In this document: positions 8,910 to 18,336 of the stretch, piece after piece
Numbering within the stretch: position 1 is the first letter of the stretch
Layout of the letters: each line of letters starts with the position of its first letter
NCBI GenBank assembly: GCA_019114445.1
Contig: DXFL01000020.1
Coordinates: 108,395 to 172,394 of the forward strand
Length of the DNA: 64,000 bases
Source of the DNA: Candidatus Barnesiella excrementigallinarum
GTDB lineage: Bacteria > Bacteroidota > Bacteroidia > Bacteroidales > Barnesiellaceae
Direction of reading: 5' to 3'
The notes under the pieces: generated by a model
What the model was told of the DNA's origin: nothing
The model's database searches: none
What the model saw: the letters and a program-made list of their open reading frames with translations, nothing else
Position numbers and translations under genes: made by a program

Positions 8910-10147
8910 AAAGATTTTTAGTCATATTCTGTTTGTGCTTGGGCGTTTCGACAACACTTTTTTCGCAGACTCTCGAAATGGAGAAGTTGCGGAAAAACCG
9001 GGAACAGACACTAAAAGAATTGAATGAGACCAACAAGAAACTCGATAAGACGCTGCGTAGCGCCAAAAGTTCGTTGAACGAGTTGAATAGTATTACAGCC
9101 GAAATAAAACAACAGCGTAACCTCATTGCAAAGATAAACAAGGAAATAGCTGTGATTAATCGCAAACAGCGGGCGGTAAAGGATACTATTTATCTGTTGC
9201 AAAAAGATTTGACAGCCAAAAAGCGTAGCTATGCCAACGCGGTGAAGCGTATGGGACATCAGCGGTCGGAGTACGACGAATTGATGTTTATCTTTTCGGC
9301 TTCGTCGTTGAGCCAGTCGTATCGTCGGGCTCGTTATTTGAAAGAATATTCGGCGTGGCGTAAACGGCAGGCTGCCGAAATTGCCGAGCGTAAACAGCAG
9401 TTGGAGGAGTTGCAGAAACAATTGGCGAAGAGCGTTGCCGAAAAGAATGCCGTGTTGAAGGAACGCAATGCCGAAGCCGAGGTATTGAAAAAACAAGAGG
9501 GCAGCAAACGTACCTTGATTGCCGGATTGAAGAAGCAGGAGCGGCAACTGAAAAAAGAGATAGAACGAAAGCGCAAACAAGCCGAGGCTTTGGACCGTAA
9601 GTTGGAACAACTCATCGCCGAGGAGGAACGCAAGTCGTCGGATAGAGCGAATAAGGCCAAAGGCGGAACGGCCACCGCCCAACGTTCGACCAAAGGGTAC
9701 AAGATGACCAAAGAGGAGTTGGCCCTGTCGGGCAGCTTTGAAAAGAACAAAGGGAAATTACCCTTCCCGTTGTCGGGCAGTTATAAGATTGTGGCCCATT
9801 TCGGTATCCAGCGGCATCCCGAATTACGCTACGTGCAGACCGAAAACAGCGGAATCGATATAGAGACTACACCGGGTACAAAAGCACGGTCGGTATTCGA
9901 CGGCGTTGTCTCCCGCATTTTCGTGACGCCGGGGTATAACAGTACCATTATTGTTCGTCACGGTAATTACCTCACGATTTATGCCAACCTGAGCGAGGTG
10001 TATGTGCGGGCGGGCGAGAAGGTAACGACCGGGCAGAATTTGGGAAAAATCTATTCCGATTCGCAAGACGGCAACCGTACGATACTTACTTTCCAGTTGT
10101 GGAAGGAACGGACGAAACTGAATCCTGAATCGTGGCTTAACCTGTAA
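8906..10147 (+). CDS. EnvC-like murein hydrolase activator (coiled coil plus degenerate LytM domain)
   Basis: A 413-residue secreted protein. A signal peptide (1-20, ending LFSQ) is followed by a long coiled coil (about 22-255, rich in Glu, Lys and Gln) and a C-terminal LytM/M23 domain (about 285-413). The zinc site is largely missing. The first His of HxGxD is Asn314 (NSGID), the YAHL His is replaced in IYANL, and the final HLHFE reads ILTFQ; only Asp318 remains. This is the pattern of EnvC-type activators, which switch on amidases instead of cutting peptidoglycan themselves. The start at 8906 (ATGA overlap) is preferred to an in-frame ATG at 8819, which would lie inside the DUF4292 gene and lacks a signal peptide. 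Confidence 0.88.
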   Translation: MKRFLVIFCLCLGVSTTLFSQTLEMEKLRKNREQTLKELNETNKKLDKTLRSAKSSLNELNSITAEIKQQRNLIAKINKEIAVINRKQRAVKDTIYLLQKDLTAKKRSYANAVKRMGHQRSEYDELMFIFSASSLSQSYRRARYLKEYSAWRKRQAAEIAERKQQLEELQKQLAKSVAEKNAVLKERNAEAEVLKKQEGSKRTLIAGLKKQERQLKKEIERKRKQAEALDRKLEQLIAEEERKSSDRANKAKGGTATAQRSTKGYKMTKEELALSGSFEKNKGKLPFPLSGSYKIVAHFGIQRHPELRYVQTENSGIDIETTPGTKARSVFDGVVSRIFVTPGYNSTIIVRHGNYLTIYANLSEVYVRAGEKVTTGQNLGKIYSDSQDGNRTILTFQLWKERTKLNPESWLNL

Positions 10148-10161
10148 AAAGAGAAGATGTT

Positions 10162-11094
10162 ATGGAGATTCATCGCTATACTGCGGCTTATCGTCGGGAT
10201 TGGAACGATTTTGTAAACGAGTCGTCGAACGGTACGTTTCTGTTTTTGCGGGAATATATGGAGTATCATGCCGACCGCTTTACCGATTATTCGCTTTTGA
10301 TTTATGAAGGGAATAAGTTGTTGGCGCTGCTCCCGGCCAATAAAACGGGCGATGTGCTTTATTCGCACGCCGGACTTACTTATGGCGGACTGATTGTTAC
10401 CACTCGCAACACAACGGTACAAGTGCTTGAAATTATGCAATTAATAGTCGATTTCTTGCGAAAAGAGCGATTTGTCAAATGGGTGTACAAGTGTGTGCCC
10501 CATATATACCACCGTTATCCCTCGGAAGCCGATGTGTATGCTTTGTTTAGGCTGGGTGCCCGGTGGGTGGGGTGTAATATTTCGTCGACGGTCGAACAGG
10601 CTTGTCCGTTACGCTTTCGGGCCGATCGCCGCAGCCGTATAAAGAAAGCACAGCAAGCCGGCTTACAGGTAGTCGAGACGACCGATTTCGCTCCTTTTTG
10701 GTCTATCTTGGAATCCAATTTACAAGAGCGATTTCGGGTGAAACCGGTTCATTCGTTAGCCGAGATAGAGTTGCTTCACAGCCGTTTCCCCGATCGCATA
10801 CGCCATTTTGTAACCATGCGCGACGGGGTGGTACTGGCGGGCAGCGTGGTTTACGACACGGGTATTGTGGCTCATGCGCAATATACTTCGGCTTCGGCCG
10901 AAGGAAAATCTTCGGGAGCTCTCGATCTGTTATATGGGAAAGTCATTGGCGAGATATTTGCCAGTCGCAAATGGTTCGATTTCGGGCAGTCGACCGAAGA
11001 TATGGGTCATTATCTTAATGAAGGGCTTATTACCCAAAAGGAAGGTTTCGGGTGTCGTGCGATAGCCTATAACATATATGAAATTGCGCTATGA
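10162..11094 (+). CDS. FemAB/GNAT-like acyltransferase
   Basis: A 310-residue soluble protein resembling the FemAB-like arm of the GNAT fold used by aminoacyl or acyl transferases of cell-surface polymers. Two GNAT-like halves are suggested. The N-terminal half has LLIYEGNKLLALLPANKTGDVLYSH in pieces. The C-terminal half has FVTMRDGVVLAGSVVYD, then AHAQYTSASAEGKSSGALDLL and WFDFGQSTED, a typical acceptor/acyl-CoA-side region. It starts 14 bases after the EnvC-like gene, and its last bases overlap the flippase start (ATGA). This suggests it modifies a glycan or lipid-linked precursor moved by that flippase. The donor and acceptor are not identifiable. Confidence 0.75.
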   Translation: MEIHRYTAAYRRDWNDFVNESSNGTFLFLREYMEYHADRFTDYSLLIYEGNKLLALLPANKTGDVLYSHAGLTYGGLIVTTRNTTVQVLEIMQLIVDFLRKERFVKWVYKCVPHIYHRYPSEADVYALFRLGARWVGCNISSTVEQACPLRFRADRRSRIKKAQQAGLQVVETTDFAPFWSILESNLQERFRVKPVHSLAEIELLHSRFPDRIRHFVTMRDGVVLAGSVVYDTGIVAHAQYTSASAEGKSSGALDLLYGKVIGEIFASRKWFDFGQSTEDMGHYLNEGLITQKEGFGCRAIAYNIYEIAL

Positions 11095-12542
11095 ACGAAG
11101 GAGAGGAGAAAAATCTGTACCGTACTATCGTGAAGGCGACCGGCCTTTTCGGGGGGACACAGGTCTTTACTATCCTCTGCTCGATTATTAAAACCAAGCT
11201 GGTGGCAGTGTGGTTGGGCGAAGTAGGCGTGGGTATCATTGGGTTGTATAACAATACGGTGGAGATGATCTCTTCGCTCACGAAGTTGGGTATCGGTACC
11301 AGTTCGGTGCGCGATTTGTCGAGAGCCTTTAAATCGGGCGACCTTAGCCGATTTAGCGAATTGGTAACGGTTGTGCGCCGTTGGATTTGGTTTACGGGAT
11401 TATTGGGGGCGGTGGTTATGCTCACCTTTGCCCCCGTGTTGAGCCGTTATACGTTTGGCGACGATACCCACATTTGGGGATATGTATTTTTGTCGTGTAC
11501 ATTGCTGTTCACTTCGCTCACCGAGGGAGAGCGAGCTGTGATACAGGCGTCGGAACGTTTGCGCGTATTGGCCCGATGTTCGGTTTTAGGTTCGTTTTTG
11601 GCTCTGTTGCTGTCGTTGCCGCTATTCTATTTTTTCGGAATTTCGGGTATCGTGCCGGCAATTATTGTTCACACGTTTGCAATTTGGATTGTTACCGTTT
11701 TGTTGGGACGTCGCATGAAGATCAAACCGGTGCCGATGAGTTGGGGCGAAACCTATCGACAGGGAAAGCATATCGCTTCGTTGGGAATTTACATGACGGT
11801 GAGCGGTTTCGTTACGACACTATACTCCTATTTGTTTGTCGCTTGGCTCAATCATCGTGGCGGTACGGGAGAAGTGGGATTTTTTCAGGCCGGCTATACG
11901 TTGGTCATGCAGTATGTGGGTTTGGTCTTTACGGCGATGTCGATGGAGTATTATCCCCGATTGTCGGCAGTGTGCGAGGATCGGCAACTGTTATCGAAGC
12001 ATGTTTCGCAGCAGATAGAGACTTCGTTGTTGATTTTAGCCCCTTTCATTTCGCTTTTTATCGTCATGCAGACGGTGATTATACATATATTATATACGGC
12101 CGATTTTTTAGTGATAGGGGGGTATATCTCGTGGGCGGCATTGGGTATGCTGCTACGAGCCTTCTCGTGGAGTGTCAGTTTCGTGCTGTTGGCTAAGGGA
12201 GCCGGTCGTCTCTACCTGATTACCGAGGTTTTGGCCGATACATTGATGTTTGTCCTTTATTTGGTGGGATATACCCAGTGGGGATTGACCGGTGTAGGTG
12301 TAGCCTATCTGTTGGCGTACTTGTTTTCGGGAGTGGGTATTTATTTGCTTTGCCGGATAAAGTTTGGGCTTCGTGTCTCTTCGCGGGTATTTGTGTTATT
12401 GGTGCTTGGTGTAATGGGATGTGCGGCTGTGTTGTTGCTGTGGCATAGCGATTATGTGATAGGCGCTTGGGTGGTTACGGCGGCGTGGGTGCTTCTGTCG
12501 GGAGTGCAGTTAAAACGGCGTTTGTCGCAACCGGGAGGCTGA
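11091..12542 (+). CDS. Wzx-like polysaccharide flippase (MATE/MOP superfamily)
   Basis: A 483-residue integral membrane protein with about 12-14 hydrophobic segments. The N-terminal GLFGGTQVFTILCSIIKTKLVA and the loop VGIIGLYNNTVEMISSLTKLGIG (split here) are typical of O-antigen translocases. These move lipid-linked oligosaccharides across the inner membrane. It overlaps the FemAB-like gene by ATGA and is followed, 69 bases on, by a glycosyltransferase. A polymerase and sugar-nucleotide genes are not beside it, so this is a small surface-glycan module rather than a full capsule locus. Confidence 0.85.
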   Translation: MNEGEEKNLYRTIVKATGLFGGTQVFTILCSIIKTKLVAVWLGEVGVGIIGLYNNTVEMISSLTKLGIGTSSVRDLSRAFKSGDLSRFSELVTVVRRWIWFTGLLGAVVMLTFAPVLSRYTFGDDTHIWGYVFLSCTLLFTSLTEGERAVIQASERLRVLARCSVLGSFLALLLSLPLFYFFGISGIVPAIIVHTFAIWIVTVLLGRRMKIKPVPMSWGETYRQGKHIASLGIYMTVSGFVTTLYSYLFVAWLNHRGGTGEVGFFQAGYTLVMQYVGLVFTAMSMEYYPRLSAVCEDRQLLSKHVSQQIETSLLILAPFISLFIVMQTVIIHILYTADFLVIGGYISWAALGMLLRAFSWSVSFVLLAKGAGRLYLITEVLADTLMFVLYLVGYTQWGLTGVGVAYLLAYLFSGVGIYLLCRIKFGLRVSSRVFVLLVLGVMGCAAVLLLWHSDYVIGAWVVTAAWVLLSGVQLKRRLSQPGG

Positions 12543-12611
12543 GTATGGCAATAACCGGGAAGCGATTGACGTTTTTCAAATAAGAATGATATTCAAGAAG
12601 AGTATAGATTC

Positions 12612-13721
12612 ATGAAGATATTGTTAGTAGGCGATTATAGCAACTATCACCGGGCGTTGTCGTTAGCGCTGCGCCGTTTGGGGCACGAGGTTGTGGTGGC
12701 TTCGGACGGTTCCCGCTGGATGAATACCGGCCGGGATATAGATACTTCGCGGCCTTTCAAGAACAAGGTAGGGGGATTGTTGTTGTGGTGGAAGCTAAGC
12801 CGGTTGCTACAATCGCGTTTGGAAGGGTATGATATTGTGCAAATAAATTCACCTGTGTTCATGTCCTTGCATCCCTATCGGTTGAAGCCGTTGTTCGACC
12901 GATTGGTCGAGAGGAATGGGGCGGTTTATCTTACAGCTATGGGCACCGATTCGTATTATATTGATTTTTGCCTGTCGGGGGCCTTGCGATATAGCGAATG
13001 GCAAATAGGCGATAAGCTTTCGCCTCTTGCCCTTGCCCAGCATGATGAACTTTTGCGTTGGCAGGCTCCGGTGCTGACCGATTATACCCGGTATGTGTAT
13101 GAACATATCGATGGGGTAGTGAGCGGTTTGTATGAATATCACGAATGCTGCAAACGAATTGTGCCTCCATCGAAGCTCGCTTATGCCGGCATTCCTATCG
13201 ATACCGATTCGTTGACAATGGCTCATGGCGACGAAATTCCTGCAAAGGTAAAATTGTTTTTGGGTGTGCATAAGGAGCGTATGGTCGAAAAAGGAACCGA
13301 CCGAATGTTTGCTGCCGCTCGAAAAGTGGTAGAACGGTATCCCGACAAGTGCGAGTTGGTTTATGTAGAGAATCGTCCTTATAGCGAGTATGTGAAATTG
13401 ATGCGCTCGTCGCACGTGGTACTCGACCAACTTTACAGCTATACTCCCGCCACCAATGCGCTGTTGGCGATGGCTCAGGGTTTGGTGGTCGTGAGCGGGG
13501 CGGAACCGGAATATTACAATTTCATTGGGGAGCAGGAGAATAGACCTATCGTCAACGCCATTCCCGACGATGAGAAACTGGTTTCGCAACTCGAAGATAT
13601 TGTACTTCACCCCGAACGGCTTCCCGAACAGGCTCGCCGTAGTCGAGCGTTTGTAATAAAACACAATCGCGATGCGGTGGTAGCGCAACGCTTCCTCGAT
13701 TTTTGGGCAACTCGTAGGTGA
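12612..13721 (+). CDS. Glycosyltransferase, GT-B type (GT4-like)
   Basis: A 369-residue cytoplasmic or membrane-associated glycosyltransferase. It begins MKILLVGDYSNYHRALS, a Rossmann start used by GT-B enzymes. The second domain carries KERMVEKGTDRMFAAARKV and YSEYVKLMRSSHVVLDQLY, then the ATNALLAMAQGL and GAEPEYYN segments. Those match the donor-binding half, including the acidic residue of the EX7E-like region, although the full motif is imperfect. It lies 69 bases downstream of the flippase on the same strand. Its stop is only three bases from the stop of the convergent GT2 gene. The sugar donor is unknown. Confidence 0.82.
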   Translation: MKILLVGDYSNYHRALSLALRRLGHEVVVASDGSRWMNTGRDIDTSRPFKNKVGGLLLWWKLSRLLQSRLEGYDIVQINSPVFMSLHPYRLKPLFDRLVERNGAVYLTAMGTDSYYIDFCLSGALRYSEWQIGDKLSPLALAQHDELLRWQAPVLTDYTRYVYEHIDGVVSGLYEYHECCKRIVPPSKLAYAGIPIDTDSLTMAHGDEIPAKVKLFLGVHKERMVEKGTDRMFAAARKVVERYPDKCELVYVENRPYSEYVKLMRSSHVVLDQLYSYTPATNALLAMAQGLVVVSGAEPEYYNFIGEQENRPIVNAIPDDEKLVSQLEDIVLHPERLPEQARRSRAFVIKHNRDAVVAQRFLDFWATRR

Positions 13722-13724
13722 CGG

Positions 13725-14750
13725 TTACAACTGTTTTTTTATCCACTCTTTTCCTCTCGATAGGGTTAACAAAGCTCCGTCGGTGAGCCGTTGGTTTTTC
13801 CAGCGCAAGGCAATTTTCATTAATCGGAAGATAAGAGGCAGCCATGTGGCTTGTTGTACCATTTCGTAATCTTGCCGATAGACCTCTTCGATAAATGCCC
13901 ATCGTTCGCGGGCAGGATAGTTCCCCTCGGCTGTGTATAGGGCATAAATCGATTGGTAGATGAGGTGAGCCCGTTCTTCCAAGATATAACGGTCGTACTC
14001 TTTGTTATTATTAATTCCAAACTGTTGTTTAAGTTCCTGCCGTTGTGTATAAGCCTCTCTGGCATAGGCCGATAATTCTTTATACGGAAGTAGCCGGTTG
14101 GTAAGCGAATTTGTATTGCGCTTGATATAGAGATAATTCGACCGGTCGACGGTGGAGATAGATTGGCAATGTTTTACATATTCGAGTACGAATAGATGGT
14201 CCTCGCCGTAGGAGTAGCGAGGGTCGAATTGAATGTTGTATTGTTGTATGAGATCGTGTTTGTAGAGTTTGGCGCAAGGCCCTTTTGTTGTAGACCGAAT
14301 TTCGGCATCGGCAAAAAGGGTCCCTCGCTCGCGCTCGGACAGGGCTATGGTTGTATGGTCGAATCCGCACGTATTCGATCGTCCCGACCGTTCTTCGATA
14401 AGCGATATTCCTTGTATGGTCAGATCGGACGGGGCAAGAAGAAAGTCGGAGAGGTAGGTGGGAGTTACTCGATCGTCGGCATCGACGAATGTGATATATT
14501 CGCCCCGGGCAACGTCCATACCCCGGTTTCGTGTTCTCGATACGCCTGCATTGTGTTGGTGCAGGGCGACGATACGAGGATCTTGTGCGGCATATTGGTC
14601 GATAATTGCCCCCGAACCATCGGTCGAACCGTCGTCGATTAAGAGGAGTTCGAACGACGGATAGTCCTGACAGCGTATGCTATCGATGCATACTGGCAGG
14701 AATCGTTCGGTGTTGTAAACCGGTATGATGACAGAGATGAGCGGTTTCAT
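13725..14750 (-). CDS. Glycosyltransferase family 2
   Basis: A 341-residue GT-A enzyme. The N-terminal half has ISVIIPVYNTERFL, the donor loop DDGSTDGSG and the metal-binding DxD in FVDADDRV. The C-terminal half is helical and contains YGEDHLFVLEYVKH, the acceptor-side acidic motif commonly seen in capsule-type GT2 enzymes. It probably adds a sugar to a surface glycan together with the flippase and GT4-like gene that converge on it. There is no transmembrane segment. A TACTTTTG box 38 bases upstream of the ATG (plus coordinates 14788-14795) gives it its own promoter. Confidence 0.92.
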   Translation of the reverse strand: MKPLISVIIPVYNTERFLPVCIDSIRCQDYPSFELLLIDDGSTDGSGAIIDQYAAQDPRIVALHQHNAGVSRTRNRGMDVARGEYITFVDADDRVTPTYLSDFLLAPSDLTIQGISLIEERSGRSNTCGFDHTTIALSERERGTLFADAEIRSTTKGPCAKLYKHDLIQQYNIQFDPRYSYGEDHLFVLEYVKHCQSISTVDRSNYLYIKRNTNSLTNRLLPYKELSAYAREAYTQRQELKQQFGINNNKEYDRYILEERAHLIYQSIYALYTAEGNYPARERWAFIEEVYRQDYEMVQQATWLPLIFRLMKIALRWKNQRLTDGALLTLSRGKEWIKKQL

Positions 14751-14787
14751 GACCTTTTGGTTTCGTAGGGATTGGTTGCTACCGAAA

Positions 14788-14795
14788 CAAAAGTA
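14788..14795 (-). promoter_or_regulatory. -7 promoter element for the minus-strand GT2 gene
   Basis: TACTTTTG on the minus strand matches TAnnTTTG. It lies in the 177-base stretch between this gene and the AraC remnant. No clear TTTG is found at the -33 position. Confidence 0.5.
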
Positions 14796-14927
14796 ATTAT
14801 TTTTAGAGAAAAATTGGTGAAATCTCTTGTTGAAATAAATTTGTTGGGGAGATGAGCAAGACCGATTTGATTGATTGGAGATTTCGAAACCGAAACTTTT
14901 CTTACAAGAGATGTGTGATTATAGGGT

Positions 14928-15486
14928 TCAGGAGATATTCATTTTGTTTTGTCTCCGATAAGCCATGGGCGATATTTTTTTCTGTTTCTTGAAAAATTTG
15001 CAGAAAGAGGCTTGATCGGAAAAATGGAGAGTTTCGGCAATTTCGCCTATGGATATGCTGTCGTCTTCGAGCAATGTCATGGCTTGGTGAGTGATTTCAT
15101 CGCAAATGACCGTGTGAGGAGTTTTGCCAATCATCTCTTTGATGACACGGGTGAGGTGCTTGATAGAGATGCATAGGGAATCGGCGTAAAATTCGATGTG
15201 ATGTTCTTTGGCAAAATGTTTCGAGACTAGTTTCATGAAGTTGAGTGTGATGAAATCGCGCCTGCTGAAGTAAGGGGGGATGTCGCTTTTTTCCTGTTGA
15301 TAAAGGAGCATGATATTGCCCAGTTCGAGACTGAAACTTTTGAAATAAAGTTCGGTGAGTTCCTGTCGGAAGTAGTGGGTTGTACGGTCGAGAATGTCGT
15401 TTAGCAAATATAGTTGCCGTTCGAGAAGGATAAATTCGCCTTCGGTGAAATGCCATATAGGTATCTCTTTGCATTCTAAGGAATAG
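14928..15486 (-). pseudogene. AraC-family regulator, 5'-truncated remnant
   Basis: About 186 codons remain of an AraC/XylS regulator that would usually have about 280-300. The C-terminal DNA-binding part is whole. The first helix-turn-helix lies around ADSLCISIKHLTRVIKEM, and the second around ISIGEIAETLHFSDQASFCKFF, ending SPMAYRRQ. Part of the ligand-binding domain is present (HFTEGEFILLERQLYLL). Upstream of about 15486 the frame stays open on paper to 15665, but that stretch is the exact antisense of the RND gene. The real N terminus is therefore missing. It would have been transcribed divergently from the efflux operon it probably controlled. Confidence 0.8.
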
Positions 15487-18336
15487 GGCAGCGACCCCGA
15501 TATGGCAGCAGTGAACGTACAGAACAAGGTCTCGACGGCCACTTCGCTTTTGCCGGCCGAAGTGACGAAGGTGGGCGTGACTACCATGAAACGCCAAAGC
15601 AGTATGTTGAAAATTTTCGGGCTATATAGCCCAAACGGCACATACGACGAAAAATTCCTTACCAATTACCTGAGCATTAACGTCAAACCGCAGATACAAC
15701 GTATATCGGGAGTCGGCGAGGTGAATGTGATGGGAGGCGATTATGCCATGCGTATTTGGTTGAAACCCGATGTGATGGCGCAGTATGAGTTGGAACCGAG
15801 CGACGTGGAAGCCGCGTTGTCGAGCCAAAACATAGAGGCTTCGACAGGAGCTATCGGCGAGGATTCGAAAAACGTGTATCAATATACGTTGAAATACCGG
15901 GGCCGGTTGGAAAAGGAGCAGGAGTTCGAAGAGATTGTCATTAAGGCCTACGACGACGGCCGGGTGTTGAAACTGAAAGATATTGCTACCGTGGAATTGG
16001 GCTCGCAGAGCTACTCTTATACCGGCCGGGTGAATGGCGCTGCGGGATCAACCTGTATGATCAACCAGATGGCGGGAACAAATGCCAACGAGATTATTAC
16101 GGATATAGACAAATTGTTGGCCGAGGTGCAAGAGTCGTTGCCGGAGGATATGGAGATTGTGGAGTTGATGAGTACCAAAAATTTTCTCGACGCTTCGATC
16201 AACGAAGTGATTAAAACTTTGCTCGAAGCGATTATTCTGGTCGTGCTTGTCGTTTATGTCTTTCTGCAAAATCCGCGTTCGACGCTTATCCCCACGATCA
16301 GTATCTTTGTCTCGTTGATCGGTACGTTTGCGGTCCTGTATGTGGCCGGGTTCAGTATCAACCTGCTCACGTTGTTTGCCCTTGTATTGGCTATCGGTAC
16401 GATAGTGTCCGATGCCATTATTGTGGTGGAGGCGGTGCAGGTCCGTTTCGATGAGGGATACCGTTCGCCCTATAAAGCCTCAATCGATGCGATGAGTGGT
16501 ATTTCGTCGGCGATTGTAACCTCTACGCTGGTGTTTATGGCCGTGTTTGTGCCGGTTTCGTTCATGGGCGGTACGTCGGGTGTTTTCTATACCCAGTTTG
16601 GTATTACGATGGCTGTGGCTGTGGGTATCTCGGCCATCAATGCTTTGACCCTTTCGCCGGCTCTTTGTGCGCTGTTGCTGCGTCCGAACGAGATATTGGT
16701 CGACGGGAAAAAGCCCGAATTTTCGACACGCTTCCGCTTGGCTTTCGACGCCGTGTTCAAGCGGTTGGTATTGAAATATAAAGAAGGTGCTAAGTTTTTC
16801 ATTAAACGTAAATGGTTGGTTTGGACGGCTTTTGCCGCTTCGGTTCTTTTGTTGTTGTATTTTATGGGTACGACCAAAACCAGTTTGGTGCCTTCGGAGG
16901 ATACGGGTTCTATTTTTGTAAGCCTCGATACGCCGGCGGGCAGTACGTTGGCCGAAACGGCAAGTATCATGGATAAAGTAGAAGCCGAGTTGAAACAGAT
17001 TCCGCAAATAGAGAATTTCAACAACGTGGCCGGATTCGGCATGGGTACGGGCAGTGGTTCGTCGCATGGTATGTTTATCGTTAAATTGAAACATTGGGAC
17101 GAACGAAAAGGCGAAGATGGCAGTGTCGATGCCATTTCGGCCGAGATTTACCGCCGTACGGCACATATCAAGAATGCCCGCTTGTTTGTCTTTTCGCCGC
17201 CGATGATTGCCGGATACGGTACCGGAAACAGTTTTGAACTGTATATGCAGGATCGTTCGGGAAAGGGTATCGAGGCTTTGAGCCAAGTGACAAACGATTT
17301 TTTGGCGGAATTGAACAAACGTCCCGAAATACAAATGGCTTATACTTCGTTCAGCTCCAATTTCCCCCAGTATCGGGTCGATGTGGATGAGGCTCAGTGT
17401 CAACGGGCGGGGATTACCACGGAAAAGGTGCTTTCGGTATTGTCGGGTTATTTCGGCAGTATTTATGCTTCGAATTTCAATCGTTTTACCAAATTGTATC
17501 GGGTTATCATACAGGCTCCGTCGGATAGTCGCAAGAGTATCCAGTCTCTCGACAATGTCTTTGTCAAAACAGCCGATGGTATGGCTCCCGTCAGCCAGTT
17601 TGTGAAACTCTCCAAAACCTATGGAGCCGAGTCGCTCACGCGGTTTAATATGTTCTCGGCCATTAATGTACAAGGTATGCCGGCCAGTGGATATAGTTCG
17701 GGCGATGTAATCAACGCGGTGAAAGAGGTGGCAGCCCAGACCCTACCCACCGGTTACGGCTATGAATTTTCGGGTATGACCCGCGAGGAGGAGCAGATGG
17801 CCGAATCGCACGACACGGTGATTATTTACGGAGTTTGTATCCTTTTTATCTACCTTATTCTTTGTGCGCTCTACGAAAGCCTGTTTATTCCTATGGCAGT
17901 AATTCTGTCGGTACCGTTCGGTTTGATGGGTAGTTTCCTGTTTGCGCGGATATGGGGTATCGAGAATAATATTTATTTACAAACCGGATTGATTATGCTC
18001 ATCGGATTATTGTCTAAGACGGCAATTCTGCTCACCGAATATGCGACGGAACGCCGTAAAGAGGGAATGTCGCTCACACAGGCGGCTATTTCGGCTGCGG
18101 GAGTGCGGTTGCGTCCTATTTTGATGACAGCCCTTACGATGATATTCGGGTTACTCCCGTTGATGTTTGCGTCGGGGGTAGGAGCCAACGGCAACCAGTC
18201 GTTAGGTGTAGGTGCCGTAGGCGGTATGTTTATAGGAACGATAGCTTTGTTGTTTGCAACGCCCGTATTTTTTATTGCGTTCCAATATATCGAGGAGCGG
18301 GTTATGGGTAAACGAAAAGAAGATAGAAAAATATGA
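15487..18336 (+). pseudogene. RND (HAE1/AcrB-type) efflux transporter, 5'-truncated
   Basis: Homology starts abruptly at GSDPDMAAVNVQN, which in intact HAE1 pumps lies about 100 residues from the N terminus. The codon just before it (15484-15486) is TAG. The first transmembrane helix and half of the PN1 porter domain are missing. The remaining ~949 codons run uninterrupted through both porter halves and eleven helices, to LLSKTAILLTEYATERRK and the C terminus. The helix-4 proton-relay pair, normally Asp-Asp, reads Ser-Asp (GTIVSDAII; Ser codon 16408-16410). The ATG at 15502 could start a shortened product, but a working pump is unlikely. No adaptor (AcrA-type) gene precedes it. The intact outer-membrane gene overlaps its stop by ATGA. 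Confidence 0.85.

Noticed and set aside
15487..15665. N-terminal extension of the AraC frame
   Set aside because: It is exactly complementary to RND coding sequence and has no regulator-like pattern, so it is not the true N terminus.
16480..17673. 397-codon minus-strand frame opposite the RND gene
   Set aside because: Antisense shadow. No motif and no start signal.
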